A stretch of DNA of 23,386 nucleotides from Firmicutes bacterium UBA5493 (GCA_002424045.1 DIPH01000030.1:1-23386), one strand, 5' to 3'; numbered from the stretch's first letter, positions 14,936-23,367 are shown. The notes: generated from the sequence alone by a model not told the origin. Made by a program: numbers and translations.

Positions 14936-16663
14936 ATGAGTAATATTAGGCGATTTATATCCTATTATAGACCAGAGCGCCGTCTCCTGGCCATGGACTT
15001 AGTTGCAGCTAGTGTCGTTGCACTTCTCGACCTATTGTTTCCCATTATCACTCGAGCGTTTATGAAAGACTACATCCCTGATCAGAATGTGCAGGCTGTC
15101 TTGATTTGGACCGGGGTGCTTGTGGTGTTATATGTGCTGCGCATGGGCTGCCAGTATTTTATGCAGTACTACGGGCATATCGTGGGTGTGAACATGGAAT
15201 ACCAGATGCGTACGGACTTGTTCTCCCATTTACAGACCCTTGATTTTAGGTTTTTTGACGACACCAAAGTAGGACATTTGATGAGCCGCATTGTCAACGA
15301 TCTGCGGGATATTTCAGAACTGGCCCACCATGGACCGGAGGATCTCTTTATCGCAGGTTTCATGCTTGTAGGGTCGTTTTTGTACTTGCTTACCATCAAT
15401 GTACCCCTCACTCTGATTACCTTTATCTTCATTCCCATCATTTGCTGGTATGCCTATACGAGACGTACCGCCATGAACAAGGCGTTTTCAGAAGAACGAA
15501 AACGAATTGCTGATGTGAATGCCGATTTAGAAAACAGTTTGTCAGGCATTCGAGTTGCCCAGAGCTTTGTGAATGAGGAGTATGAAAAGCGTCGTTTCGA
15601 CGATTCCAACTCGTCTTTTAAGGCCTCGAGGCGCAGAGCGTTTAAGGCCATGGCCATCTATGGTTCTGGCTTAGGTTTCTTTACAGATTTGCTCAATGTG
15701 GCTGTATTATGTGCCGGTTCTTTGTTTATGTTCAGGGGGCACATAGATCTCGCGGATCTCACTGCCTACTTGCTTTTTATAGGCTACTTCCTCCAGCCCA
15801 TCCGGCGATTGATCTCCTTTACCCAACAGTATCAGCAGGGCATGACGGGATTTAACCGCTTTGTGGAGTTGATGGAGGTCTCTCCAGGTGTCACCGATAA
15901 ACCGGATGCTCTTGAGTTGCCACCGGTGCAGGGTGCTATTGAACTAAGAAATGTAAGTTTCCAGTACACGCAGCATACTGAGGTATTGCAGAACGTCTCG
16001 CTGCAGATTCCTGCCGGAAGCACCACAGCTTTCGTGGGACCATCTGGCGGTGGTAAGACTACACTATGTCATCTGATTCCACGGTTTTATGAAGTGAGTG
16101 AGGGCGAGATCACAATCGATGGCCATGATATTCGAGATGTTACCCTTGATTCTCTCAGGCTGCAAATTGGCCTGGTGCAACAGGATGTCTTCTTGTTTAA
16201 TGGGACGATAGGGGAGAACATTCTCTATGGCTATCCCACCGCATCGGAAGATGAGATGATCGCAGCGGCCAAAAAAGCGCAAATTCACGATTTCGTCCTT
16301 TCCTTGCCCGAAGGTTATGATACCCATGTGGGGGAGAGGGGTATTAAGCTCTCTGGTGGGCAAAAACAAAGGATCTCCATTGCCAGGGTTTTCTTGAAGA
16401 ACCCACCGATTTTGATTTTGGATGAGGCAACATCAGCCTTGGATACAGCGACAGAACAGGAGATTCAAGGGGCACTGAATGAGCTAGCCAAAGAGCGAAC
16501 CACCCTTGTGATCGCCCACCGCCTATCGACGATTCGTCATGCAGACCAGATTGTTGTTCTAGCTGAAGGTCGGATTCGCGAACAGGGTACCCATCAACAG
16601 CTTTTAGATCAAAAGGGGATTTATGCAGGCTTGTACGCTACACAATTGGCCGATGTAGTCTAA
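14936..16663 (+). CDS. ABC half-transporter, MsbA/LmrA-type exporter
   Basis: A 575-residue fusion of one six-helix membrane domain (about 1-320) and one ATPase domain. The ATPase carries Walker A GPSGGGKTT (from G368), signature LSGGQKQR, Walker B ILILDEATS and the switch IAHRLST, all intact, so it can work as a homodimer. The family exports lipids, drugs or peptides; the substrate is unknown. It follows the nucleoside-type permease by 20 bases and shares its terminator, so it is probably transcribed with that importer; a functional link is not shown. Its ribosome site is poor (GGAG 13 bases upstream), suggesting low or coupled translation. Confidence 0.92.
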   Translation: MSNIRRFISYYRPERRLLAMDLVAASVVALLDLLFPIITRAFMKDYIPDQNVQAVLIWTGVLVVLYVLRMGCQYFMQYYGHIVGVNMEYQMRTDLFSHLQTLDFRFFDDTKVGHLMSRIVNDLRDISELAHHGPEDLFIAGFMLVGSFLYLLTINVPLTLITFIFIPIICWYAYTRRTAMNKAFSEERKRIADVNADLENSLSGIRVAQSFVNEEYEKRRFDDSNSSFKASRRRAFKAMAIYGSGLGFFTDLLNVAVLCAGSLFMFRGHIDLADLTAYLLFIGYFLQPIRRLISFTQQYQQGMTGFNRFVELMEVSPGVTDKPDALELPPVQGAIELRNVSFQYTQHTEVLQNVSLQIPAGSTTAFVGPSGGGKTTLCHLIPRFYEVSEGEITIDGHDIRDVTLDSLRLQIGLVQQDVFLFNGTIGENILYGYPTASEDEMIAAAKKAQIHDFVLSLPEGYDTHVGERGIKLSGGQKQRISIARVFLKNPPILILDEATSALDTATEQEIQGALNELAKERTTLVIAHRLSTIRHADQIVVLAEGRIREQGTHQQLLDQKGIYAGLYATQLADVV

Positions 16664-16682
16664 AAAGCATATGTTAAAAAAA

Positions 16683-16713
16683 GAAAAACCGTTAACAGCG
16701 GTTTTTCTTTTTT
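16683..16713 (+). terminator. Rho-independent terminator closing the first importer operon
   Basis: GAAAAACCG and CGGTTTTTC pair perfectly over a seven-base loop, followed by six T residues and preceded by a run of A. The symmetry means it could also act on the opposite strand. Confidence 0.88.
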
Positions 16714-16819
16714 CGCACCAGTTTATGGCACTTGCTTATTTTTCGTGTTTCAGGAGGAATACTGGGGTAATTCGTAGAATAATGGCTCAAGCAAGAACAA
16801 ATAAGGAGGAGAGAGCGGA

Positions 16820-17920
16820 GTGAAGAGAAAACTTAGTTTGGTTTTAGTGTTGGTTTTAGTTCTAGGTATTGTGGGCGTATCTCAGGCAGCTGAATTACCC
16901 TTCAAGATTGGGGTAGTAACCGGCACCGTGTCACAGGGAGAAGAGGAGTATCAGGCAGCGATGAAAATGGTTGCTCGTTATCCTGGTTCTATCGAACATG
17001 TAACGTATCCCGACAACTTCATGCAAGAGCAAGAAACGGTGATTGGTCAAATTCTACAATTTGCCATGAATCCAGAGATTAAAGCCATCGTTGTGTGCCA
17101 GGCTGTTCCCGGTACCACTGCTGCTTTTAACACCATCCGTGAAATGCGCGATGATATCGTACTCATTATGGGTCTTCCCCATGAAGATCCCGATATGATT
17201 GCTGGCGTAGTGGACTTTGCCATGGAGACAGACCAAATTCGCCGTGGTGCCAATATCGCACAATTGGCGCAACGCATGGGTGCTAAGAAGATTCTCCATT
17301 ATTCCTTCCCACGTCACATGTCTATGGAACTTCTTGCTGTACGTTACAACAACATGAAGGAAGAGGCACAAAGACTTGGAATTGAAGTGGTTGATGTTAC
17401 TGCCCCAGATCCTATGGGTGATGCAGGTATTCCAGGAACCCAGCAGTTTATTCTAGAAGATATTCCTCGCCAAGCTGAGTTACACGGTAAAGACATTGCT
17501 TTCTTCGGTACGAACTGCGCCATGATGGAGCCAGCGATTCGGGCCTCCATGAATGCTGGTATTATTTTCCCAGAGCAATGCTGCCCAAGTCCGTTCCACG
17601 GCTATCCAGGTGCCCTAGGAATTGAGATCGCTGAAGATCGTAAGGGCGATGTAGATTACGTGATTGAGCAGATCGGACTAAAGGTTGCTGAACAAGGGAA
17701 TTCTGGCCGTATGGCCACCTGGGTTGCTCCAATTAACATGGTCTTTGTAGAAGCAGGCGTTGAGCTAGCAATCCACCATATCCAAGATGGTTTGGACCTC
17801 TCTGACCAAGCTGCAGTAGAAGAGGCTGTCTACGAAGCAACTGGTATTAAGATCTCCCTCAATCGCTATAAGGATGGTGCCAACTTCTACCTAGTTATTG
17901 CCGATTCGGTGATCTTCTAG
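16820..17920 (+). CDS. DUF3798 family periplasmic-type binding protein
   Basis: A 366-residue exported protein that matches my knowledge of DUF3798, an uncharacterised family distantly similar to the BMP binding proteins. The signal peptide (KRK, then a Leu/Val core) ends near SQA (residue 23) and has no lipobox cysteine, although most family members are described as lipoproteins. The mature part begins with the strand IGVVTGT of type I binding proteins. A cysteine-rich stretch (FFGTNCAMMEP, then EQCCPSP) follows the middle. The start is GTG with GGAGGAG upstream. The next three genes are an ATPase and two permeases, so this is the ligand-capture component of an importer. The ligand is unknown. 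Confidence 0.82.
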   Translation: MKRKLSLVLVLVLVLGIVGVSQAAELPFKIGVVTGTVSQGEEEYQAAMKMVARYPGSIEHVTYPDNFMQEQETVIGQILQFAMNPEIKAIVVCQAVPGTTAAFNTIREMRDDIVLIMGLPHEDPDMIAGVVDFAMETDQIRRGANIAQLAQRMGAKKILHYSFPRHMSMELLAVRYNNMKEEAQRLGIEVVDVTAPDPMGDAGIPGTQQFILEDIPRQAELHGKDIAFFGTNCAMMEPAIRASMNAGIIFPEQCCPSPFHGYPGALGIEIAEDRKGDVDYVIEQIGLKVAEQGNSGRMATWVAPINMVFVEAGVELAIHHIQDGLDLSDQAAVEEAVYEATGIKISLNRYKDGANFYLVIADSVIF

Positions 17921-17946
17921 GATTCACTACAACTAAAGCATAGAAA

Positions 17947-17990
17947 TGCGGAGCTCTCGCCCTCTCCGAGGGCAGGACTCCGCACTTTTC
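17947..17990 (+). terminator. Attenuator-like hairpin after the DUF3798 gene
   Basis: TGCGGAG/CTCCGCA (17947-17953 and 17978-17984) encloses GCCCTC/GAGGGC (17959-17964 and 17968-17973), followed by CTTTTCTT. It sits where the BMP operon also has a terminator, between the binding protein and ATPase genes, so the same dosage control is likely. Confidence 0.72.
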
Positions 17991-18019
17991 TTGAGTGGTA
18001 GAAAGTGGGAGGTGTGTAG

Positions 18020-19624
18020 ATGAGTGTTCCTGTGTTGGAGATGAAGAAGATCTCCAAGTCATTTTACGGCACGCAAGTTTTAGACAATATTAATCTCACG
18101 GTAAACGAAGGCGAGATTCACTGCTTAGTTGGGGAAAATGGCGCTGGTAAATCAACTCTCATGAACATCCTTTTTGGCATGTCTGTGATTACTGACACAG
18201 GGGGTTATGAAGGGGATATTCTAATTAACGGCAGCAAAGTTGCCTTCAACTCACCGAAGGCTGCTATTGGGGCAGGAATCGGTATGGTTCACCAGGAATT
18301 CATGTTGCTACCTGGTTTTACTGTGGCCGAAAACATCAAGCTAAATCGGGAAGATACCAAGCCCAACCCTTTCAGCAAGATTTTTGGGAAGAAGCTGGAA
18401 ACCCTCAATCGCAAGAAGATGTCCGCGGACACTAGGAGTGCCTTGGATAAACTAGGTATGAATATTGATGAGTGGGTTACCGTAGCTGGTTTGCCCGTGG
18501 GTTACCTACAATTTGTAGAGATAGCCCGGGAGATTGACAAGGAAAACTTGCAACTGCTCGTGCTCGATGAACCCACAGCTGTTTTGACTGAGAGTGAGGC
18601 GAAGCAGTTTTTAGAGGTCGTACAGAAACTGGCGAGAACTGGCATTAGTATTCTCTTTATTACGCATCGCCTGGATGAAGTGATGGCGGTGGCAGACAAT
18701 ATTACTATCTTGAAAGACGGCGAACTCGTTAGTTCTGGACCGACAGAGAGTTATACCATCGCTCAAATGGCAGAACTCATGGTGGGTAGGAAGGTTGAAA
18801 CGTCAGGTCGGATTGGAAACGTGAAATCTGAAAAAGCAAATGAAGCGGTTCTGGAAATTAGGGATTTACGCGTCGACATGCCAGGTGAGCGTCTGCGCGG
18901 GATTGATTTAGATGTCTACAAAGGAGAGATTCTCGGTATCGGAGGACTAGCAGGTCACGGCAAAATTGCCCTGGCTAACGGGATTATGGGACTTTATGCC
19001 AGCCAGGGACAGGTGCGTTACGAAGGAATGGATGTTCCCTTGAACAACCCCAGGGAAGCATTGAACCTAGGTCTAGCCTTTGTCTCTGAAGATCGGCGCG
19101 GCGTTGGACTTGTCTTGGAAGACAGTATTGCCAATAACATCGTGTTGACTAGTATGCAGACCCAAAATGAGTTCCTAAAACCAGGTCCTTTGAAACTGAA
19201 GGATCAGAAACGGATTATGGCCCATGCCTTAGAATCCATTGAAAGGTTTGATATTCGCTGCACAGGGCCTGAGCAGATTGTGCGAAGATTAAGCGGTGGA
19301 AACCAGCAAAAGGTCTGTATTGCCAGGGCTTTCACTCAGAATCCTAAACTGTTTTTTGTATCGGAACCAACCCGAGGAATCGATGTAGGAGCTAAGAGCA
19401 GGGTGTTAGAGTTAATTGTGGAGCTAAACCGCATGGGAGTGACCGTTGTGATCACCTCCAGCGAATTGGCTGAACTGCGCAGCATCAGTGACCGCATTGC
19501 AATTATCTACGAAGGAAAGTTATCCGGCATCTTAGCACCTGATGCTCCCGATGTAGAGTATGGTCTCTTGATGGCCGGAAAATCCTTGGAGGAGGTGGGA
19601 ATCGGTGAAAGAGCGACTAACTAA
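18020..19624 (+). CDS. ABC transporter ATPase, duplicated (RbsA/NupO-like)
   Basis: A 534-residue ATPase with two fused domains for the DUF3798 importer. Domain 1 has Walker A GENGAGKST, Q-loop GMVHQE, Walker B LLVLDEPTA and FITHR; its signature is degenerate (LPVGYLQF). Domain 2 has GLAGHGKIA, signature LSGGNQQK and FFVSEPTRGID. It is a paralogue of the ATPase at 11403, but has an extra basic stretch (about residues 115-135, FSKIFGKK) and different signature residues. GGGAGG lies about 8 bases before the ATG. It overlaps the first permease gene by 20 bases. Confidence 0.92.
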   Translation: MSVPVLEMKKISKSFYGTQVLDNINLTVNEGEIHCLVGENGAGKSTLMNILFGMSVITDTGGYEGDILINGSKVAFNSPKAAIGAGIGMVHQEFMLLPGFTVAENIKLNREDTKPNPFSKIFGKKLETLNRKKMSADTRSALDKLGMNIDEWVTVAGLPVGYLQFVEIAREIDKENLQLLVLDEPTAVLTESEAKQFLEVVQKLARTGISILFITHRLDEVMAVADNITILKDGELVSSGPTESYTIAQMAELMVGRKVETSGRIGNVKSEKANEAVLEIRDLRVDMPGERLRGIDLDVYKGEILGIGGLAGHGKIALANGIMGLYASQGQVRYEGMDVPLNNPREALNLGLAFVSEDRRGVGLVLEDSIANNIVLTSMQTQNEFLKPGPLKLKDQKRIMAHALESIERFDIRCTGPEQIVRRLSGGNQQKVCIARAFTQNPKLFFVSEPTRGIDVGAKSRVLELIVELNRMGVTVVITSSELAELRSISDRIAIIYEGKLSGILAPDAPDVEYGLLMAGKSLEEVGIGERATN

Positions 19625-20651
19625 GATTTATCATGGCTTTGGCCTGCCCCGCCTGATTATCTCTGCCTTCTTGCTTGCGTTGATCGTCGTGGCCGCAGGT
19701 ACCGAGCTCAGTGTTGCTGGGTTGCTCAGTGACGCCCTGGTGAGAATAGGACAAAACGGAATCTATGTCTTGGCCATGGTGCCCTCGATCCAGGTAGGAG
19801 CCGGTTTGAACTTCGGATTACCCGTTGGAGTTATCGCGGGCATGGTGGGAGTTTTGGTTGCCATGGAGAATTCTCTACTGGGCTTTGGTGGTTTCCTAGT
19901 GGCTCTCCTAGTTGCCATCCCCCTCGGGATAATTGCAGGCTACTTGTACTCGCTGCTTTTAAATCGCGTGGCCGGGCAAGAGATGATGGTGGGAACCTAT
20001 GTGGGATTTTCCATTGTGGCGGGGATGTGTATCTTTTGGCTAATGGCACCTTTTACGAATCCTGCTTTGATCTGGCCCGTCGGAGGTCAGGGGCTACGTG
20101 TGACGTTAACATTAGCGGACACCTTTGGAGGGACCCTCAACAACTTCTTGAAGTTTGAGATTTTCGGTCTCACCGTTCCCACGGGTCTGCTGTTGTTCTA
20201 TGCTTTCTTTGCCTTTTTGCTGTGGTTGTTCTTGAGGAGCAAACCAGGAGTGGCCATGGAAGTAGTGGGTCGTAATCCCCGTTTTGCTGTTGCTTCAGGC
20301 TTGAATATCAATGCCTATCGAAGCGTGGGCATTGTCTTGTCCACAGTTCTAGCAGCCATTGGTTATGTGGTATACGCCCAGAGCTTTGGGTTTGCCCAGC
20401 TCTACAATGGACCTTTGATGACGGCGTTTCCTGCCGTGGCAGGGGTATTGATTGGCGGTGCGTCTACAAGGGAAGCGAAAGTGCTTCATGCAATCATTGG
20501 TGTAGTGCTATTCCAAACGCTCTTGACAGTGGCCATGCCAGTGACAAACCAACTCATTGAGGGCAACATTTCCGAAATTGCCCGTGTAATCGTGAGTAAC
20601 GGTATGATCTTGTATGCCCTAACTCGAGTGACCGGAGGTGAACAGGCGTGA
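19605..20651 (+). CDS. ABC transporter permease of the DUF3798 importer, subunit 1
   Basis: A 348-residue integral membrane protein of the BPD_transp_2 family. The block GAGLNFGLPVGVIAGMVG corresponds to the channel signature of nucleoside and sugar importers. The GTG start follows GGAGGAGGTGGG and lies inside the ATPase gene. It is more diverged from NupP/NupQ than the permeases of the first operon. It pairs with the next gene product. Confidence 0.9.
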   Translation: MKERLTKIYHGFGLPRLIISAFLLALIVVAAGTELSVAGLLSDALVRIGQNGIYVLAMVPSIQVGAGLNFGLPVGVIAGMVGVLVAMENSLLGFGGFLVALLVAIPLGIIAGYLYSLLLNRVAGQEMMVGTYVGFSIVAGMCIFWLMAPFTNPALIWPVGGQGLRVTLTLADTFGGTLNNFLKFEIFGLTVPTGLLLFYAFFAFLLWLFLRSKPGVAMEVVGRNPRFAVASGLNINAYRSVGIVLSTVLAAIGYVVYAQSFGFAQLYNGPLMTAFPAVAGVLIGGASTREAKVLHAIIGVVLFQTLLTVAMPVTNQLIEGNISEIARVIVSNGMILYALTRVTGGEQA

Positions 20652-21727
20652 ATCAAATTAAAAGGATTATCTCAAAAAATGCGGTACCGATACTCTTTGC
20701 CATCGTCTGTTTACTCGGTGTGTATTACGCCCAAATGCCAGGTCAGTTCCTGTTTATGGAGATTATCAAGAGGATGGCTAGAAACTCATTTCTGGTACTA
20801 TCCCTGATCATCCCAGTGGTGGCCGGGATGGGTTTGAACTTTGGAATCGTCCTAGGAGCCCTGGCCGGTCAAATTGCTTTAATTCTCTCGACCCACTGGG
20901 AGTGGTCTGGTATCGGGGGTTTGGGCTTGACGGCTCTTCTAGCGACTCCCATGGCCGTTCTTTTTGGAGTTTTGGCCGGTATGGTGCTAAACAAAGCCAA
21001 AGGACGAGAGATGATCACCGGTATGGTCATGGGCTTTTTCGCCAATGGTGTCTACCAGTTCATCTTCTTGTTTCTGGTGGGTACTGTGATCCCCTTTGAT
21101 AATGCCGCACTAAGGATATCAACCAGTCCGGGACTGCGAAACACCGTAAATCTCTCGCGGCTCAGGGGCGTCTTGGACAATATTTGGACTGTACAGTACG
21201 GATTTACAAAGATTCCCATCGTGACCTTTTTGGTCATCGCTTTGCTGGCCATAGCGATTTGGGCATTTTTCAAGACCAAGCTCGGCCAAGACTTCCGGGC
21301 TGTGGGTCAGGATCGTCATATCGCTGGCGTGGCTGGGATTCAGACGGATCGCAACCGCATCTTAGCTATCGTGTTTTCCACAGTGCTTGCTGCCTGGGGT
21401 CAGATCATATTCCTTCAGAATATTGGGACCCTCAACACGTATAACAGCCATGAGCAGGTAGGTACCTTCGCCATTGCAGCCCTGCTCATTGGGGGTGCTT
21501 CTGTAACGAAGGCCACCATTGGCCAAGCCTTGATGGGAACATTCTTGTTCCACTTGCTTTTTGTGGTATCACCTTCTGCAGGTCAAGCCATCTTCGGCAG
21601 TGCTCAAGTAGGTGAGTATTTCAGGGTCTTTGTAGCCTATGGAATTATAGCGATCAGCCTGGCACTCCATGCCTGGCGAAGCAAATCCCTGGCCAAGGCA
21701 AGCATGGAAGAGGACGTTTCAGCCTAG
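20648..21727 (+). CDS. ABC transporter permease of the DUF3798 importer, subunit 2
   Basis: A 359-residue integral membrane protein similar in plan to its neighbour (AGMGLNFGIVLGALAGQI; later GREMITGMVMGFFANG against GQEMMVGTYVGFS). The two therefore look like an old duplication. The GTG start overlaps the previous stop by four bases (GTGA), with GGAGGTGA upstream. A terminator 15 bases downstream ends the operon. Confidence 0.9.
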   Translation: MNQIKRIISKNAVPILFAIVCLLGVYYAQMPGQFLFMEIIKRMARNSFLVLSLIIPVVAGMGLNFGIVLGALAGQIALILSTHWEWSGIGGLGLTALLATPMAVLFGVLAGMVLNKAKGREMITGMVMGFFANGVYQFIFLFLVGTVIPFDNAALRISTSPGLRNTVNLSRLRGVLDNIWTVQYGFTKIPIVTFLVIALLAIAIWAFFKTKLGQDFRAVGQDRHIAGVAGIQTDRNRILAIVFSTVLAAWGQIIFLQNIGTLNTYNSHEQVGTFAIAALLIGGASVTKATIGQALMGTFLFHLLFVVSPSAGQAIFGSAQVGEYFRVFVAYGIIAISLALHAWRSKSLAKASMEEDVSA

Positions 21728-21742
21728 ATACGAAACAACTGT

Positions 21743-21785
21743 CCCAGCATCCAGGGAACGCCCAGATGCTGGGATTTTCCATTTT
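21743..21785 (+). terminator. Rho-independent terminator of the DUF3798 operon
   Basis: CCCAGCATC and GATGCTGGG form a perfect nine-base stem over a 13-base loop, followed by ATTTTCCATTTT. Confidence 0.82.
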
Positions 21786-21839
21786 CACCCTAAGAGATAA
21801 GTTCTCCCTTGCATTGCAGGATTTTCATTAGCAACGTAG

Positions 21840-21990
21840 AAAGGGGTAATATTAGAGCTGGTGAGCAGCCTAATCTCTCTCGCTAGCAATACCGCAGGAG
21901 GTAAGGGGGTGTGGCTACCAAAGGCTAGGGGTAAGGACTACTACCTAGCGTTTTGTTGGTAATCCCACCGAGAGGTCTCGTGTGGAATAG
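21840..21990 (+). ncRNA. Candidate structured leader or small RNA, class not recognised
   Basis: Several helices can be drawn: ATTAG-GCTG/CAGC-CTAAT with one bulge (21851-21874), TACC/GGTA (21890-21903), and CCACCGAG/CTCG-GTGG (21965-21985). Two segments have two possible partners each. CCTAGCG (21944-21950) can pair with CGCTAG (21881-21886) or with GCTAGG (21924-21929). CCAC (21965-21968) can pair with GTGG at 21911 or at 21982. In the second state GTGG, TACCAA and GCTAGG stack into one long nested hairpin (21911-21968). A weak TTCATT/TAATAT promoter may lie at 21824-21852. A T5 run follows at 21992, then the GGAGG of the lipoprotein gene. I matched it to no known riboswitch. Confidence 0.45.
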
Positions 21991-22019
21991 CTTTTTAAAA
22001 CATTTGGAGGTGCAAGTTA

Positions 22020-22430
22020 GTGAAAAGGAATCTACTTTTACTTACCGCTGTTGTGTTAGCTACTGTTTTATTGGCTGGTTGTACACTGCCAATCATTGGT
22101 AATGCTGTTAAGATTAAGGTTGTTGACGCGAAGAATGATGAAGGCAAAGTCCTAATTAAAGCTACGGATCTTGCTAAAGAGTATAAGAAGGAATCTGCTT
22201 TTGTAATTACGTTTGAATACACCGAGGATTATGTTGACGAAGAAATCGTGTTCTCCTGGACCCCAGAAGATACAGAGATTGTAAAGACAGTACTTGAGCC
22301 AACAGAAGCAAACGAAGAAGAAGAAGTCGAAGCTTTCCGCGGTGGCTTCAAATTAGAAGGTGTAACTGCCAAGAAGAATATAACTATCACCACTAAAGTT
22401 AAACCAGTTGAAGAAGCCCCAGCAGAATAA
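22020..22430 (+). CDS. Small acidic lipoprotein of unknown function
   Basis: A 136-residue protein not assigned to a family. The signal peptide ends in a clear lipobox LAGC (C21), so it is lipid-anchored outside the cytoplasmic membrane. The rest is rich in Glu, Lys and Val with alternating hydrophobic residues, consistent with a small beta domain, and has an EEEE stretch and a Pro/Glu tail. The GTG start follows GGAGG by 9 bases. It forms its own unit between a structured leader and a terminator. It is the only lipoprotein in the window. Confidence 0.75.
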   Translation: MKRNLLLLTAVVLATVLLAGCTLPIIGNAVKIKVVDAKNDEGKVLIKATDLAKEYKKESAFVITFEYTEDYVDEEIVFSWTPEDTEIVKTVLEPTEANEEEEVEAFRGGFKLEGVTAKKNITITTKVKPVEEAPAE

Positions 22431-22450
22431 TAAACAAGTGTGACTTGTAG

Positions 22451-22476
22451 CCCCACATCTCTGATGTGGGGTTTTT
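22451..22476 (+). terminator. Rho-independent terminator after the lipoprotein gene
   Basis: CCCCACATC and GATGTGGGG pair perfectly over a three-base loop, followed by five T residues. Confidence 0.9.
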
Positions 22477-22576
22477 CTATATGCTCGAGTTCCGATTTCT
22501 GGGCAGGAAGCAGAGGCGCAAAAGCGAACTGCTTTACGGCTAAGTTTCTTCTAAATCGATGAGGGAGATGTTGTTG

Positions 22577-23338
22577 ATGCAAGATGCATTCGCTGCCGAA
22601 CTCCATGAGTTAAGCAAAGTGGGTAAGGTAATCGGGATCGTAAGTGGTAAGGGTGGAGTGGGTAAATCACTGGTTACCTCGCTCTTAGCTGTGGCCATGA
22701 ATCGCAGGGGTCATCGTGTTGGTGTCTTAGACGGAGACATTACGGGACCTTCTATTCCTAAAGCCTTTGGAATTAGTGGTAGGGCACCTGTAGACGAACG
22801 AGGTGTTCATCCCGCTCTAAGTAAGGGCGGTATTTCCATCATGTCCATCAATCTTTTATTGGATAACACAACAGATCCGGTGGTCTGGCGGGGACCTTTA
22901 GTCGGGGGAGCTGTTAAACAGTTCTGGACGGATATTATCTGGACTGACATAGATTATATGTTCATCGACATGCCTCCTGGTACAGGTGATGTTCCCCTAA
23001 CTGTCTTTCAGTCCATACCCGTGGATGGCATTCTTGTGGTCACCTCACCGCAGGAGCTCGTTTCCATGATTGTGGAAAAGGCCGTAAAGATGGCAGAGCA
23101 CATGAGTATTCCGGTTTTGGGCTTGGTGGAAAACATGGCTCATTTCACATGCCCCGACTGTGGCAAAAATCATCAGATCTTCGGTGACAGTCATATTGAC
23201 CAAATTGCTTTAAGCCATGGGCTGCCTGTCTTGGCCAAACTACCCATTGACCCTGTTATTGCAGATTTCGTGGATCAAGGTAGGGTGGAAGAATTAGACG
23301 CCTATGGGCTCGATCGTGTAGCCGATTATATTGAGTAA
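22577..23338 (+). CDS. mrp: Mrp/NBP35-family iron-sulfur carrier ATPase
   Basis: A 253-residue cytosolic P-loop ATPase of the Mrp/ApbC/NBP35 family, which carries and transfers iron-sulfur clusters. The deviant Walker A GKGGVGKS (residues 24-31), switch region DGDITGPS, FIDMPPGTGD and the cluster-binding C192-P-D-C195 are all present. It lacks the N-terminal DUF59-like domain of ApbC, as many Bacillota and archaeal members do. The start at 22577 is preferred because GAGGGAG (22561-22567) lies 9 bases before it and inside the longer reading from ATG 22559. No Fe-S assembly genes are in view. Confidence 0.92.
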   Translation: MQDAFAAELHELSKVGKVIGIVSGKGGVGKSLVTSLLAVAMNRRGHRVGVLDGDITGPSIPKAFGISGRAPVDERGVHPALSKGGISIMSINLLLDNTTDPVVWRGPLVGGAVKQFWTDIIWTDIDYMFIDMPPGTGDVPLTVFQSIPVDGILVVTSPQELVSMIVEKAVKMAEHMSIPVLGLVENMAHFTCPDCGKNHQIFGDSHIDQIALSHGLPVLAKLPIDPVIADFVDQGRVEELDAYGLDRVADYIE

Positions 23339-23343
23339 AAAGA

Positions 23344-23367
23344 GAGAGGAACCTGCGGGTTCCTCTC
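23344..23367 (+). terminator. Hairpin after the Mrp gene, probable terminator
   Basis: GAGAGGAACC and GGTTCCTCTC pair perfectly over a four-base loop five bases after the stop codon. No T-run follows before the window ends, so it may be a terminator without a tail or half of a bidirectional one. Confidence 0.55.

Noticed and set aside
16782..16823. 13-codon upstream frame ending on the GTG start of the DUF3798 gene
   Set aside because: The GTGA overlap is suggestive of coupling, but there is no good spacing to a ribosome site and such short frames are frequent by chance.
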